A DNA stretch of 64,000 nucleotides from Chlamydomonas sphaeroides (lineage: Eukaryota; Chlorophyta; Chlorophyceae; Chlamydomonadales; Chlamydomonadaceae). Under the pieces are notes generated by a model. The model ran no database searches and was not told the DNA's origin. It was given only the letters and a program-made list of their open reading frames with translations. Both the position numbers and the translations under genes were made by a program. Location: assembly GCA_001662425.1 (NCBI GenBank), contig BDDC01000088.1:54665-118664 (forward strand), read 5' to 3'. Shown here in pieces: positions 23,301 to 36,400 of this stretch. How positions within the stretch are numbered: position 1 is the first letter of the stretch; each line of letters starts with the position of its first letter.

Positions 23301-26300
23301 GAACACCAGCAGCTCCTGGCCGTTGGTGTTCAGCGTGCCTGACGAGAGCAGCGAGGAGGGACATGGACGGTTAGCAGCGGACGACATCAGGAATGCAGTG
23401 TGTGGAGAGGCAAGTGTACTGGAGCAGCTGCCGGGAAGCAGGGCAGCGGTCGCGAGGCGTACACACGTCATGCTGCACGTGCCCACGCCCTGTCTCCATG
23501 CCACACGCCCATGCCACACGACCCTCGCCCCGCCGCCCCTCGGCTTCCTCACCCGGCGGCTTGCCCCAGTTCTCCTCGAGCGCCTCCGAGTAGTCGCACA
23601 GCTTCTGGTACTCGTCGACCTTCATCTTGTAGGCGATGTGCAGGTCGGCCGAGTTGAACTTGGCGTCCTTCTGCGTCAGCACCGACTGGATCAGGTCCTC
23701 GTCCGAGGGCGGCAGAGCGCCCACGTCGTAGCCCTCGCGCTGCAGGTTCTTCAGCACGCGGTAGATCGAGCCGAACACGTTGAGGTAGGCAGCCGTGCCC
23801 ACGTTGCCCTTGTCGGGCGGGAAGCTGAAGACCGTAATGGCCAGCTTCTTGTCCGCGTTCTTCTTCTTGCGCAGGCGCGCCCAGTTGACGGCGCGGCTGC
23901 ACAGCGCGGAGATGCGGTCGGGCAGCGAGTGCGACTTGCCGGTGTTGGAGTCACGACCGGCAAACACGATGGGCTCCATGGCACCATCCAGCTCGGGCAA
24001 AGCGACCTGGGGGCACGAAGACAGTAATGCAACAGCGGTCAGCAGCGCTGACTAGGATAGCAACTGGCCACGCTACATGCACGGCCACCTCGAGGGCAAC
24101 TACGCTGTCAGGCGCGCGGCCACCCGAATGCTGTTTTTCCTTGACCATTTCCTTCCCACTGCCTGGCGCAAGACGCACCTGCAGGGCGACCTGCACGGGG
24201 TGAACGCCCAGCTCGCTGTCCAGCCACTCCTCCGTGGTCTGGAACACCAGCGGCAGCGCCACCAGGTACGGCACGTTGAGGTTCTTCAGCGCCTCAATGG
24301 CCTTGGGCGCGTCCTGACGAGCGGGGCCGCCCACCAGGGCGAAGCCCGTCAGGGACACAACCGTGTCCACGAAGGTCCGGCCGCTGCCCAGGGGGTCGTA
24401 GAAGAACTTCTTCACGGGGGCCGAGAAGTCCAGGCCGCCTGAAGTGGAACAGGCGATGCGGTGATATCATGTCCATTGCAGGGCGCAATGCACTTGAAGC
24501 TGCAGCAGCTATACAGTGACAGCAGGCGGAGGGCAGACCCCGACATGGCCGCCAATTGATCTGCTACTGGCTATCGCCCGCCTCACCCGCGAAGACGGGG
24601 ATGACCTTTGCGCCGCGGCTCTCCAGCTCAGCGACCACACCGCTGTAGTGGCCCTCGTCACCCGTCACCAGGTGCGAGCGCTGCAGCACCAGACCGATGA
24701 CCGGCGCATCCTTAGCGAAGGTCACGTCCTTGCGAGTCTCGTACCTGGGGGACGATGGTAGTTGAGAGGACAGCTAGACTATCACGGACCTTTCCTAGCT
24801 ACGTATATTGCTGCCAACCTTGTCGTGCTGCAATCCGCCCCTGTCCAACCCTCCCAGCCGCTCACCAATTGAGGTACTCCTTCAGGTCCTCATACATGTT
24901 GGGCGCCAGAGGGTGCCAGATGCCCTGGTCCAGGGCCGACTGCGGCTCCGCCACCGACCCGAAGTCCACGTCCTTCAGCGCCGGCACGTAGGCCGCGGAC
25001 ACCGTGAGAAGCAGGTTCTCCAGGTTCTCCGAGTTGCCGCCCAGCCAGTACTGCAGGCTGTTAACGAAGTTGCGCGCGTCCTGAGCCTTGTCGCTGGGCA
25101 GGTACTTCAGCACCTTGGGCAGCGTGCGCACCAGCTTCAGCAGGCCCTCCTCGAAGTTGTCGTTGTTCTACGGGGTGCGGCAGTTGCGGCGGGCACAGCT
25201 ATGTGCAATTGCTGCAGCCACCAACAAGCTCTACTTGGGGCAGAGGCCGACAGTCATGAGCTTGGGGCCAGTGTGCGTACGAGACCACGAACAGCTACTA
25301 GATGTGTCGCGCCTAAAACCAGTGCCAAACGCTCGAAGCGCCGTTGCTCAGAACTGTAAGACGCAGGAGTCACGCATGCGGTAGGCTGCCTGGCGCGTTG
25401 GCTGCGTAGAAAACCGTGACCTCTGGCGCCAGCAGTACGGCGAGCGGCAGCGCACCTTCCGGGCGCTCTTCATGAACTCCGAGAACACCGACTTCGACTG
25501 GCCCAGCTGGGCCATCGAGAACGTGCCCAGCTTGTTCAGCTTCATCACCGCCGGCATAGACGGGAAGATGAGGCAGGCGTCCAGGTTCTCGCGCAGGGGC
25601 TTGACAGCCTCGACGATCTGCAGCGCACGGCGTCAATAATGGGCGATTGGACGGCAGGCGACAGAGGGGCGGGCCGCTGCGTCAGGCGGGCACTAATCGC
25701 TGCTGGGGCCAAGCCACCCCGCAGCCCGGCTCGCCTTCTCAGCCAGCTCCTCAATGAAGATCAGCGAGCCAATGAAGATGTTGGCCGTGGCCACATCCTC
25801 CTTCAGCGCCTCGAAGTTCTTGGCGTCACGCAGCTCCTCCAGCAGGTAGCCCACTACCTCGAAGCACACCTACGTTCCGCAGCACCCCGTCAGCTGGCTG
25901 CCGCGCAGTACGCCGGGGGAAGGCGCCGTGCCTCGGGTTTGAACAATAAGAAGCAACACCGCACCTTGCTGTTCTTGGCGTTGATGTTCTTCACGGCCGC
26001 GCTGACGGCCGACTGGTATTGGGCCTCCAGCACCACGTACACCAGCTTCACCTTGGTGCGGCCGTTCACGTCCTCGGGGACGATACGGCGCATCTCAGGG
26101 CTGGTGCTGGTGAACAGGCCGGTGCCTGCGATTGACAGCAAGCTTGTAATCGCGGCCGTCGGCCCAAAGCTGCAACCATTGCTCAGCAGCGGAGCAACTT
26201 AGGTTTGTATTCACAGAGAGAAAAATACCTAGATGAGGACCTCTTGCACAGAAGATGCAAGTCGACCTCTCGTTTCACCCTGCTTACCCTCGTCGCGGAG

Positions 26301-26646
26301 GTCCAGCGACACAGGCTTGCCCTTGTTGTCGCCGCTCTTGAAGGTGGTCATGGGCGGCCGAGGCCCGGTAGCCACATTGCAGGCCACCTGCAACAGTTCG
26401 CCCGTGCAAGGATCAGCGCGCCTGTCTAGCTGCTACAAAGCATGGCATATTCAAGAGGAAGATCGCGTACCTGGCGGACGCTCGCAACGCGGGGGCTCGG
26501 CGCAACCTGCGTCGCGATGCATCGCCGGCGGATTAGTGAGGTGGGATTCCGCTTCTTCAATTGTGGTCGCTGCTACCTACCGGCCTCGGGGTGCTGCCCG
26601 CAGCCGGATGCGCGGCCTTGCGGCCGAGAAGCGAAGAATGCTGCAT
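20362..26646 (-). CDS. CHLH: Magnesium chelatase subunit H (porphyrin-binding, chloroplast)
   Basis: Sixteen exons join in phase to 1398 residues: 26646-26581, 26506-26471, 26387-26288, 26125-25965, 25869-25735, 25617-25456, 25167-24866, 24744-24587, 24438-24179, 24006-23553, 23338-22812, 22691-22428, 22298-21732, 21615-21376, 21251-21076, 20950-20362. The transit peptide begins MQHSSLLGRKAAHPAAG and the mature part begins near VACNVATGPRPPM. The CobN/ChlH fold is present throughout, with blocks such as [40 protein letters not shown] and the C-terminal MDVEDKIEGVE. ChlH binds protoporphyrin IX; with ChlI and ChlD it inserts Mg2+ at the first committed step of chlorophyll synthesis, and it also takes part in plastid signalling. 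The length and sequence closely track the Chlamydomonas protein. The intron after exon 5 (AAG then GCGAGC) needs a GC donor. Confidence 0.97.
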
Positions 26647-27539
26647 CTTCGTTTGTTTCCCCTTCTGCACCCTCTACTTGTGTAGTCGGCCCCCGAGGGT
26701 GATAACGAAATAAGGGGAGCAGCGCTAAGAGTGTTCTGTGCAAGGTTGGAGCACTTAGTCTCCGGCTCAGATCCCATCCCGCATGCCCCAGATTGCGACC
26801 TCAGGTCGCCATGCAGCCACGTCCGCCGTCCATCTCTGGCCGAAACGCAGCGCCGCTTGCACTTCCAGTCGTAGTTCTATTGCCATCCCGTATAGCAGAC
26901 ATTTGGAGCAGGGCGCAGGCCGTCGCGACGTGAAGGCTTCCATTCGTCCGACAGTTGGCAAGCAGTTGGCAAGGCGACGCGACGACGTAGCCGCAGGACC
27001 GCATTTACAGTACAAGTGAATACCGACAGTTCCAGCGCGACTCATGGCGAAGCGCGACGCGTTTCGCAGGTTGGGCGCGCGTGGGCGCCCTCAACAACTG
27101 GTCGCGGGGAGTCACGGGGAGACGTGGCCAAGCGTAGGAGCCACGCAAGAAAACCGGCGCGCTACCAGTTTCTTTCCTTGCAGTGTTGCGCTGGGAGGCC
27201 TGGCGTCCACAGGGCCCTGCTGCGCAGTGTTGTGTCTACGTGCGTGGGTCACAGTGGGGTCACCGTCCGTTTCCGGCGCTGCAGGCTGGTGTGCTCCTTT
27301 TGCTGTGCGTTGCGACGCAGCCTCATGCAGTTAGTATCTGACCGTAACAGTGCCCACTAGCAGGGGTCGAGAGGGTTGGGACTCTGAAATGGAATAGGGA
27401 CGAGTAGGGGAGTAGGGGCAAGGGGTAGGAACACCAGGGGAGAGACCATGGGAGCCGCCTGGAGACATAAATGCCGCTTCGGCCAGCACTTGCTTGGCGC
27501 TGCACTAGTTATATCTTCGGTCGCAGCGTCAGCAAGCGG

Positions 27540-27602
27540 CGGCATGCAACAGCTAGCACCTAAAAACTTCAAGGTTCAAGCGGCATGCAACAGATAGCAC
27601 CT
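27540..27602. repeat. 22-bp direct repeat pair
   Basis: CGGCATGCAACAGCTAGCAC plus CT occurs at 27540-27561 and again, with one mismatch, at 27581-27602. Such a pair could be a small tandem duplication or a footprint of an excised element. Confidence 0.7.
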
Positions 27603-28843
27603 TGATCATATTCCAGTACCCCTGGCTTCGCTTTAGTCTTCCATAAACAGGCGCGGTGGGCGCTGGGCGGTGCCCGACCATGGATAGCAAGCTCAAGCTG
27701 GACAACGCGATTGAAGTACAGTGAAGCCGTTTAGGGATCTGAGAGGGGCCATGATCAGGGGAGATATCTCTTTTGGCCTTGATTAAGAAAGAGGGGCGCC
27801 CGCCGGTTGCTGACGGCTGGCCCCGTTCAGGAGAGAGGCCGGATACTGGAGCGCCGGTGCTGGTTGGCAGCCCGTCTTCTTGACCTTTCCGTTGCAACAC
27901 GCGGCGCAGCAAGAACGCTTACATGCACACAGTGCCAGGGGCACGTAGTTACGCGCAGCAGAAAGGTGCTTTGACATACCCCCAAGTCTGCATGACGCCC
28001 TCACGACTACACACTACAGATGGCTCACAGGCGCTCGTCAGGGCTCCCAGGGAGCGGGAATCGCAGGCTCCTCACAGGCTCCAGCTGCACCCCAAACCCA
28101 GACCCCCCACACCCCTTGCACCAATATCGCCAGGACGTGGCTTGCCAAGGCCATGGCGCTGCAGCATCCTCGGCCCTAGCACTCTTCAGCCTACTCCAAT
28201 CTTGCAAGAGGACACAGAAGAAAGGGAGCGCGAAGCTGAAAGCGCATGGACGACGAAGAACGCACAAGAGCCGCCCCTCTGCCTACTGCACGCCAAGGCA
28301 TCATGACGGAGCCCTACACGGTTAGCGTTCCTTCAGCCGCCCATGCCTCGGCCACGTGCCCACGCCCCTGCGAGCACCGATAGTTCGCCCAAGCATGCTA
28401 TAACCTAGCAGCCCCTCACACCACTTGGATAAAGTCATTCCTCGATAACAGACGACACAAGAAGCGCTTAGCATCGCGCAGTATAAGCAACAACGGGTTC
28501 GTGCACATCCGTCCCTGCCTCAGACGTGTTGCTTGCATGCGGCAACACGCAACGCATACTCGAGCTCAACAACCACACTGCATCGAAGAATACGGAGCGG
28601 CGAGCTCCCCAGGGGCACCTCGACTGCATGCGGGCAGCACACAACCGTTGCGGCGATCACCTTGGCGGCGGGGGCTGAGACAAGGTGGCCCCATTCGGAA
28701 TAGGAGAAAGGGTGTCCCTCCCCATCACCCAGTCCATCATCTTGGCCTGCCGGCCGCCCCCACCAGTTAGGGCTACTTGAAGTGTAAGGCATTGCTTGCA
28801 TTGGCGCCCTAAGGCCCTATCACCCTCTTAACCAGGGCTCTAC

Positions 28844-29230
28844 GTGCCAGCACTTGTCTGGGACGCCACGCCTGATCCCTTCACCCGGACCTGGCCGGGG
28901 CACGCTGAAATGCAAAGATGTAGCAGGCACCCTGCCCCGCGGCCTCGCGCACGCATAAGCCCACGGCCGAAATCGCAACAGCTATCGCAACAGCTGCCGC
29001 CCAACCAGCCAGGTACGGCCAGGAGGCAGGGCCTGCCCTCGCCGCCAACTTGGGTCCAAATACCGCTACGCTTCTGCATGGCACGGCCAGCTGTGGCTGA
29101 GCTCGGCCGCTTGCCGAGGCCGCCGCTGCCGCCCCCCGCTGTCGCTCGACCCCGACCCGGAGGTAGCGGCGGCGGCGGGCCCGCCCCGGCCCCCACCGTC
29201 ACAGCTTGGCCGGCCGCGCTTGCCGCGGCT
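28844..29230 (+). mobile_element. Dispersed repeat, copy 1 (decayed)
   Basis: The sequence matches the repeats at 34499-35173 (inverted) and 39253-39670. Read in the frame LHPDLAGAR, it corresponds to LHPDVAGVHLNADQW of copy 3 and LHPVMAEARLNANMW of copy 2, but has in-frame stops, so it is a dead fragment. The shared stretch continues through a QQ/PPNQPGTA-like segment and a GC-rich tail. Confidence 0.6.
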
Positions 29231-29606
29231 GCGGCCGCTGCCGCCGCCCGGCCCCGGCCCCTCCGTCGCCGCCCCCGCCGGGCGAGCGGCACGGCGGGCG
29301 CCTCAGGGCACGGGTGAAGCCCCGGACCCCGTCCTTTGTCTGTGTCCTACAGGCCAACCTCGTTCATCAGGGGCTTTAGTAACCCCTGTGGTGCTACATG
29401 CAACTGCGCGCTCGCACCCAACGCAACCCGCTAACACAAAGAGCACCGCAAGGGGCCCTTCTGTACGCTCGCCCCTTGGGTCCAGCACCTGACCCTCACA
29501 CGCACGGTCGGGCGGCCGCACGCGGTCTCATGTTGCACGCCTCGTGCCGCGCCCGCCGCAGCAGATGCCGCCAGGCGGCCGGCGCAACGGCACAACCACC
29601 AGCCGC

Positions 29607-30743
29607 TCATAGGCAGCCCGGGACGTGCTCGGGGCCGCGCGCGGCGACCGCCTCCGCTGCCGCCGCGCGCGCCTCGGCCACCCAGGCGTGCTGCAGCAGC
29701 TCCGACACGCTGGGCCGGTCCTCGGCTGCTGGCTGCAAGCAGGCCAGGATGAAGTCCCGCACCACTTGCCGCACGCTGCCGGGGAAGGGCGGCGCCTGGC
29801 TGCCGCCACCGGGCCTGCGGGGACGCCAGCGCGCGGTCGTCGAGCGCGGCACGTGGGTTGCTCAAGCCGCTGCGACCTCGAGCCGCTGCCCCCCGAGCCG
29901 CTGCCCCTCGCAACGCAGCCCCATGCGGGTGGGACTGCAGGCCGTACCTGCTGCCGCGGTGTCCCGACGGTCCGCCCGGGTAGGGCGCCCAGCCCACCAT
30001 GAGCTCGTACACCAGGCAGCCCACGCTCCACACGTCCGCGGCGGTCGTGTAACCCAGCTGCGCAGTGGGGCCGGCGAAGGGGCGGCGGCAGGCCGGCGAA
30101 GGCGGGCATCGCAGCGGCAGCACGTGAGCAGGGCGCCCTCGGCTTGCGCCACCGCTGGCAACAGAAGCCGACGTTCCGCGGGATGATGCTGGGGCCGAGG
30201 GCGCCGCCAGCTTCAATGAAGCCAGCCGGCTCGCAGCCCGGCATGCGCGTGCCAACGCAGCTTGAGAGCCTGAGCCCCTTCCGCCAGCCCAGCCAGCCTC
30301 TCGCGGCCCGTTGTGTGCCCTGCCCTCGGCGCACCTCGACGTCGTCCTTGTTGTCCGCAGGCTGGTGCTTGAGCGGGCAAGCAAACACCTGCACGCAGCC
30401 GGGCGGACCACGCAGACTGCCGCCAGTCGAGCCACTTGCACAGCACCCTGCAGTCTCGCCCACCCCGCCAAGGCGCGGACGCGCTGAAGCTCCTGAGGGC
30501 CATGGGCCCCAGCCCGACCTCGCTCCTGCCTTGGCCCCTGCCCCATGGCCGCACTCGACGCCCTCGCGCTCTGAGCCCCATGTGCCCCAGCCCCCAGGCC
30601 GCACCTCTGGCGCCATGAACTCGGGGCTGCCGGTCTTGGTGACGGGCCGCTCCTCGCGGGCGCAGATGCTGACGCCCAGGTCCGCAACCTGCCAGCCAGC
30701 CCGGATGGCGCATACATGGCAGCAGCTTCGGGCCCATCGCAAG

Positions 30744-30789
<46 letters not shown>

Positions 30790-33471
30790 CGCCATCCTTG
30801 TGGCCGACCGCAGCACGCCTGGCCAGGCACAGGCAAGCACCTCGCCCCGCCCCCGCCCCCGGCCCTGCCGCCGCCCAGCCGACCGCCGCTGCGGGCGGCC
30901 GCGGCGCTAGTCGTGGCGCGAGCGGTTGCTGAGTGAGGTGCTAACCTGTGTCTAGCTGGGCTCATGGCTGCGCGCGCCGCATCGCGGTACGTCGCGGCGC
31001 GCCCTGCGCACCTTGAGCTGCCAGTCGGGGGTGAGCAGCAGGTTCTCCGGCTTGATGTCGCGGTGCAGGATGCCAAGCGAGTGCTGCGTCGGGGGCACCA
31101 CAACGCAGCAGTCGCGACAAGGGTCCATCCGCCAGCCTCCCGCGCATTTTGCCGTCCTCAGCCAGACACATGCATTCGAGCCCGCTGGCCCTTTTCCCAC
31201 CGCTATCGCAGCCCCACCGGCCCTCCCCGCCGCGCACCCGCTAGCTGTGGGTCCCCTGGCCAGACCCTGCTTCACAGCCTCCGCCCCAGCGCCGGTGCCC
31301 TTCCGCACCATGTGCTCCAGCGCCCCCAGCAGCGGCAGCAGCACCAGGTGCATAACGTGCCGTTCGTCCAGCCGCCCGCCCAGCAGCTCCGTGGCCCGGT
31401 CCAGCGGGCCCCCGCGTACGTACTCGAGCGCAAGAGCCAGCACGTCGCCGTCCTGGAGGAGGCGGCAGAGGCAGGGGCGTGAGGAGGGCGGGCGGGAGGA
31501 AGGCGGCGCGTAGCGCAGGTGCGAAGGTACAGAGCGGACGGTGGGGAGCAACGGGCTGACGAGCCTGAGCTGGCGGCCGTGGCTAGGCGCCGTCGGCTCC
31601 GCGCGCACCTTGAACGCCGCCAGCAGCTGCACGATGGCGGGATGGCGCAGGCGCGAGTGCAAGTCCACCTCCCGCAGCACCTGGTGCCGCAGGAAGGGCT
31701 TGAGCGCGGCCATGTCGTAGCACTTGAGCACCAGCTCCAGGCCCGTGGTGTTGCATACGGCCTGCGGGCGCGTGGGGGCACAGGTTGCGGTCAGCGCCAG
31801 GGAGCACGGGGAGCTGACGCGAGGTCACGGCCCAGGTTCGGGGTCACTGCTGCGCTGGGACCAGCGCCGCAGCAGGGGACAAGCAGCTTGCGGGCGCCAG
31901 GCGCTGCCGGGCTGCGCAGGCCGTAGCAGCGGGGCGCAGCGAGCTCGCCGGCCAGGCGCCGCCGAGCTGCGGCGCGCCCTGAATATTAACTTCCTCACCT
32001 TGAACACCGTGGACGCGTAGCCGTGGTACAGCCGGCGGGCCAGCGTGAAGCTGGCCATGCACCAGGCGCCGCCCCCCAGCTGCGGCGGCACTCCGGGCGA
32101 CAGCAGAAGCAGCCCGTCGCGCTGCGGAAGGCTGCGGCAGCGGTACGACAGCTGCGGCGGGTACTCGGGCTCCGTCCACGTCAGCTTGCGGCGCGGCGAG
32201 GCCTCCGCCCTGTCGCCCGCCAGCCGGCGTGCGTGCGCGCTGCCGGGGCGCTCCGGCTGCTGCGGGAGCTCGCTGGGCTCCGAGGCCGCGGCGGTCTGAC
32301 TGCCCGGGCTGCATTTGAAGCTGGCTAGCGAGACGGCCTGGGCCGTACCTGGAAGATCGCTGCCGGTCAGCGGAAGCGCGTCGGAGTGCAGCGCGGCGTG
32401 CGCCATCGGCGTTGGTTCTTGCTGCGGCAGCCGGGGCAGCTCGGTGCTCATCTGCTCCTCGATGATGGCCGACAGCGGCCCGCCGTCCTGGGCGCCCGGC
32501 GGCGGAGGCGATGCAGGCTGCTGCTGCGGAGCCTGCAGGATGGACGGCGGCGCCGGGAAGAGTCGCGCGATGCGGTCGGCGCCGGCGGACAGGCTGGCGA
32601 CCGAGCAGGGCGACAGCCAGCCAGTGGCGTCGCCGTTGGCTGAGCCGCGCCCGGACTGGCCGACCGCGGCCGAGGCCGAGGCGGCATGGAGGGGGGAGGA
32701 GCCGCCGCTGCTGTTGTTGGTCGGCTTCTGCACTTGGAAGGGCGCACTGCTGCCGTTGCCGCTGCCGATGGCGCTCCGCAGCCGCGCGCCACCGGGGGGC
32801 ATGCTGGCAAAGCCACCGCCCAACTTGTCATCGAAGTCGGAGCCCTCGTAGCCGAGCCAGGCGTGGGCTGCCCGTGAGCTCCGAGGGCTGGCGCAGCGGG
32901 AGCTCGCCGCGCTCGGCAGCGGGTGGCGGGGCGTTGGCGGGAGCAGCGGCGGCGGCCGGACTGCCACCGAGACCGACACCGGCGCGCGGGGCGAGCCGGG
33001 GCTGTCGCTCTCAGGCGGCGTCGAGGTGGAGGCTGGGCGCGGGCTGCCCCGTAAGAAGCGCACATTTAAGCGCACGGTAGAGGGAGCGCTGACGCTGCCG
33101 GGCTCGCCGTTGTAGCTCGTCCGCGGCGGGTGAAGCCTCGGGTTGGGTTCGGGCCCGTGTGATGCTGGCGCGTCAAGGGTTTCTGCAGTGACGCACCGCG
33201 ATAAGCGGCTCGGCTTCGGGTTACTTAGGTTGCTAGTTGTCCGATGCAAAGTCCTTGTGGGTGCAGGGCCCTCGTCGGCGGTAGGCCATGCCAAGTCATG
33301 ACGCTCTGAGCTCGCGCCTGAACACTCGACATCCACAAAAGCCGCAGCTGCTGGTGCTGCTTCCAGCCTCACTTCACTGTCGTGCGATACCAAAGCGCCG
33401 AAGCTCTCACTGCTGCCGCAGTGCCCATCGCGTTCACCCTTCTTGAACAAGCGCCACAGTGTATCAAGCAT
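29607..33471 (-). CDS. Ser/Thr protein kinase with long disordered N-terminus
   Basis: Eight exons (33471-31999, 31761-31609, 31452-31309, 31083-31012, 30688-30605, 30388-30335, 30057-29948, 29814-29607) give 765 residues. The single 1473-base first exon encodes ~470 residues rich in Ser, Pro and Ala with no recognised domain, then the start of the kinase domain. The glycine loop is poor (LYHGYASTVF). Present are the ATP-site lysine (LELVLKCYD), catalytic loop LHRDIKPENLLL, metal site ADLGVS (DLG instead of DFG), SPEFMAPE and DVWSVGCLVYELMVGWAPYPG. An extra segment VFACPLKHQPADNKDDVE follows the APE motif. The order resembles aurora/PLK-like kinases, and the HRD Asp and APE Glu suggest activity. 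No transmembrane segment is seen. Substrates are unknown. Introns are GT-AG. Confidence 0.85.
30746..30787. repeat. CTG trinucleotide repeat, 14 units, in a kinase intron
   Basis: A pure run of 14 CTG units (CAG on the gene strand) in the intron between kinase exons 31083-31012 and 30688-30605. It is not coding in the model. Confidence 0.95.
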
Positions 33472-36400
33472 AGCGCCTTACTATGCAAGAACTGTCTGCG
33501 CGCGCGCTGTTTGAAACCACCGCTTGCTTGTCATAGAGTATGTACTTATACACCTTGATTTGCGTGAGAATGTCCAGGCGTGTCGTGGCGGGCACTTCGC
33601 ACCAGGTTTCCGGCCGTATGTGGGCCGTATAACACAACGAAACGAGCCAACAGACAGGTGACAATCTGTTAGGATTCTGTAGAGGTGGAACCGCTTTATG
33701 TCAGGAACTGAGGCCGTGACAGAGAACCGAGTGAAGCGGAACGCGTCGTAACTGCAATGGCCGTAATAACATGGCACCGAAAGCTCTGATCGTCACCGGA
33801 GGGCAAAGATAGATGGCAAGGGGGATAGCGGCAGCTAGGGATACCTATGACTGACAGGGACTGACAAGCTCTTTACCCCCACCCCTACGCCCCCCCCCTT
33901 TCCGGCCCCCCCTTCACCCTTTCCCCTTGCACACTCGCGTTTCTTGGCCGACTCAGAAGGCGTTGGAGGCCAGGCCTTCATCCGCACCCGACAGCAGGAC
34001 AAAGCAGGGTTTTTGAGATGGGGTAATAGCACCCATGAAACGTCAGAAACCCTGAAACAACGCCACCTGCCCTTTGACGGACCACCACTCCGGTCGCGTA
34101 GTTGGCGGCAACTTAGCCCGTGAGCCCATTATCTGCGGTATGTTACACCTCGGTCTCCCCTGGTCGCGGGAGGGGGTCAGGGCACCGCACGAGGTGTGGC
34201 GGTGTGACAAACAGTTCCTTTGACTATGCCAGATTTGAGCACACCAAAAGGCGCGCGACTTGAACGCATATCTCAACACGCGCTCTGTAGCCGTTTGCCG
34301 GCTCACGGGCGAGCACTGTGGCAGGCCGCCTGCCCTGAAGCGCCCCCGCGTCGCTCGTCCGGCGGTAGCGGCGGCGGAGGTGGCGATGGCGGCGGCGAAG
34401 GGCCGGGGCTTCACGATCAGATTTGATGGGTGTGGCAGCACTAGCGCCACCACCCGTAGACTCAAGAGCATCCGAGGATTACCTCTTGTGCCTGACTGCT
34501 ACACCGGGAGGTGGCAGCGGCCGCAGCCGCGGCAAGCGCGGCCGCTGGAGCTCTGACGGCGGGGGCGGGGCCGGGCCCGCCGCCGCCGCCAGCGGGTCGG
34601 GGCCGACCGGCAGCGGAGGCTGCGGCCGCGGCAAGCTGCTGAGATCAGCCAGGCTTTGGGGGTTGGTTCGCGACGAGGGCGGGTCTTGCCTCTTGGCTGT
34701 GCCTGGTTGGCGGGGCGGCGGCTGTTGAGATAGCGGCCGTACGCTTCTGCTAGCGCGAGGCCGGGGGGAGGGGTCAGGGGTGCCTGCCACATGTTTGCAT
34801 TCAAACGTGCCTCGGCCATGACCGGGTGAAGGAACCAGGCGTCGCGTCCCAGGCAAGTGCCGGGTCTCGCTCCTATCACTTCGAGCATTACCTTTCCCGC
34901 ATACTCGGCAACTTGCATGAGAGTCCTGATGATTGCGTTGTGTGTCGTTACAACCTGTCGGCAAGCGTCGGTACGCTGCATTGGCCGTGTGAGGCCATGT
35001 GAGGCGCTCCGTCTGCCAGTGACACTGCAAAGCTGTCCCAGCTGCGCATGGGTGCACGGCTCGCCCTTAAAGGAGGCCACCCAGACCAGAAGTACACCGT
35101 CGATCATCATGCGGTCATAGCTGGGACTACTTGAGGGGTATCGGGCACATCGATCTCCGTGCCCTCTCCCCACGGGCCGGACATAGCCGCCCGAACTGCC
35201 TCCACGGCAGGACCGCCTATCTTAACGCACGCCGCCGGTGCTGCCGCTCTAGCTGTATCGCGGCCGCATGCGGCGGCCGCTACCATCCCCTTCGCCGCCT
35301 CCACCGCCCGGCCCATCGCCGCCGCCAGGGCGGATGCAGGGCGGGCGCTTTGCCCCGAGCAGCCGGAGCTACTTGTGCTGCCTTGGTGCCCGAGTCGAAC
35401 GGCTCGTGCCCCTCAAGGGGCGAGCCGACAAGGTTTGCTCCGTCACCCCTTGCGACTCCGCTGGGCCTAGCCAGCAACGTGACTGCCTGGGATTGGCCGG
35501 GCGCCTGCTGCCCGACTTGACCTTTTGTGGAATAAGAATGAATGGGGATACACCTGACCCTCAGACGCTAAGGGTTCGACTCGGGCACCATTCACGCTGG
35601 TTCTAGAGTGGAAGCCCGACGTTGCTGTAACGACAAGCCTTACAGGCATACTCTAGCCCTATGGGCTTCCCCGGGGGTTTCCCCTCCTCTTGGCCTCTGG
35701 CCAGGGTTAAGGTCCTGTGCGGCCCCATGACGGCGCCGTACAGGTGAGTCGCGCCTATGGCTCGGCCCCTCCGATTGTATCGGGGTCTCTTGACTCCCCC
35801 AAGTCGGGACTAGTACATTACAGTCGCGCAATGAAGGCAACATCGGTGTTCCCATGATCGACCCCGCAACCCTGGGCCTTGCCAGGTAAGGGCAGCCCGA
35901 TTGCGGCATTGCAACGCCTTCCCTGCGCCAGCGCACACGCTAGCCCAGCGCACAACTCGTTTTCGTGAGTTGCCTCGACACAGAACAGCACGCCTACGCG
36001 AAAGCCGCCCGGCCATCAAGGCCATGGCCCCCATCGAGCACGCACACAGTCGGTCAGCAGACACGCCTGTCGCTCGTCACTCATGTATGTACATTCCAGG
36101 CCGTGTGCCGGTGGCGGTACATAACATGCAAGACAGCCAGACGGCCATGGCCGCTGACGTGGGCCACAGCATGGCAACGCCCGCCATGGATGCCTGCAGC
36201 CCAGCAACCCAGATGCAATCCGTTAGCGAACAGCCCGGCCCCCCGACACACAATGTTGGTGCCGCTGGGGCGCGTATGCCTGCAGGCAGCGCCCAGCTGC
36301 CCAGCGCGCCCATCCTCATGCGCAGCGTCTACAGCCGGGCGCCTCGAGCCCATCCAGTACATCGGCGCCTCTTGCTGGCACCGTACACAAGGCAATCCCG

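Larger units (their letters stand above)
26647..29606. other. CHLH upstream region and 3' flank of the kinase gene
   Basis: About 3 kb without a supported gene. The part next to 26646 should hold the CHLH promoter. A 22-base direct repeat lies at 27540 and 27581, and copy 1 of a dispersed repeat lies at 28844-29230. Open frames here are short, broken and unlike protein. Confidence 0.5.

Noticed and set aside
30746..30787. Poly-Ser or poly-Leu coding repeat (CTG/CAG run)
   Set aside because: The run lies in an intron of the kinase model; reading it as protein would break the joined kinase domain.
35530..35625. tRNA-like stretch containing GGTTCGACTC near 35570
   Set aside because: The five bases on each side of the would-be T loop do not pair and no acceptor or anticodon stem can be formed.
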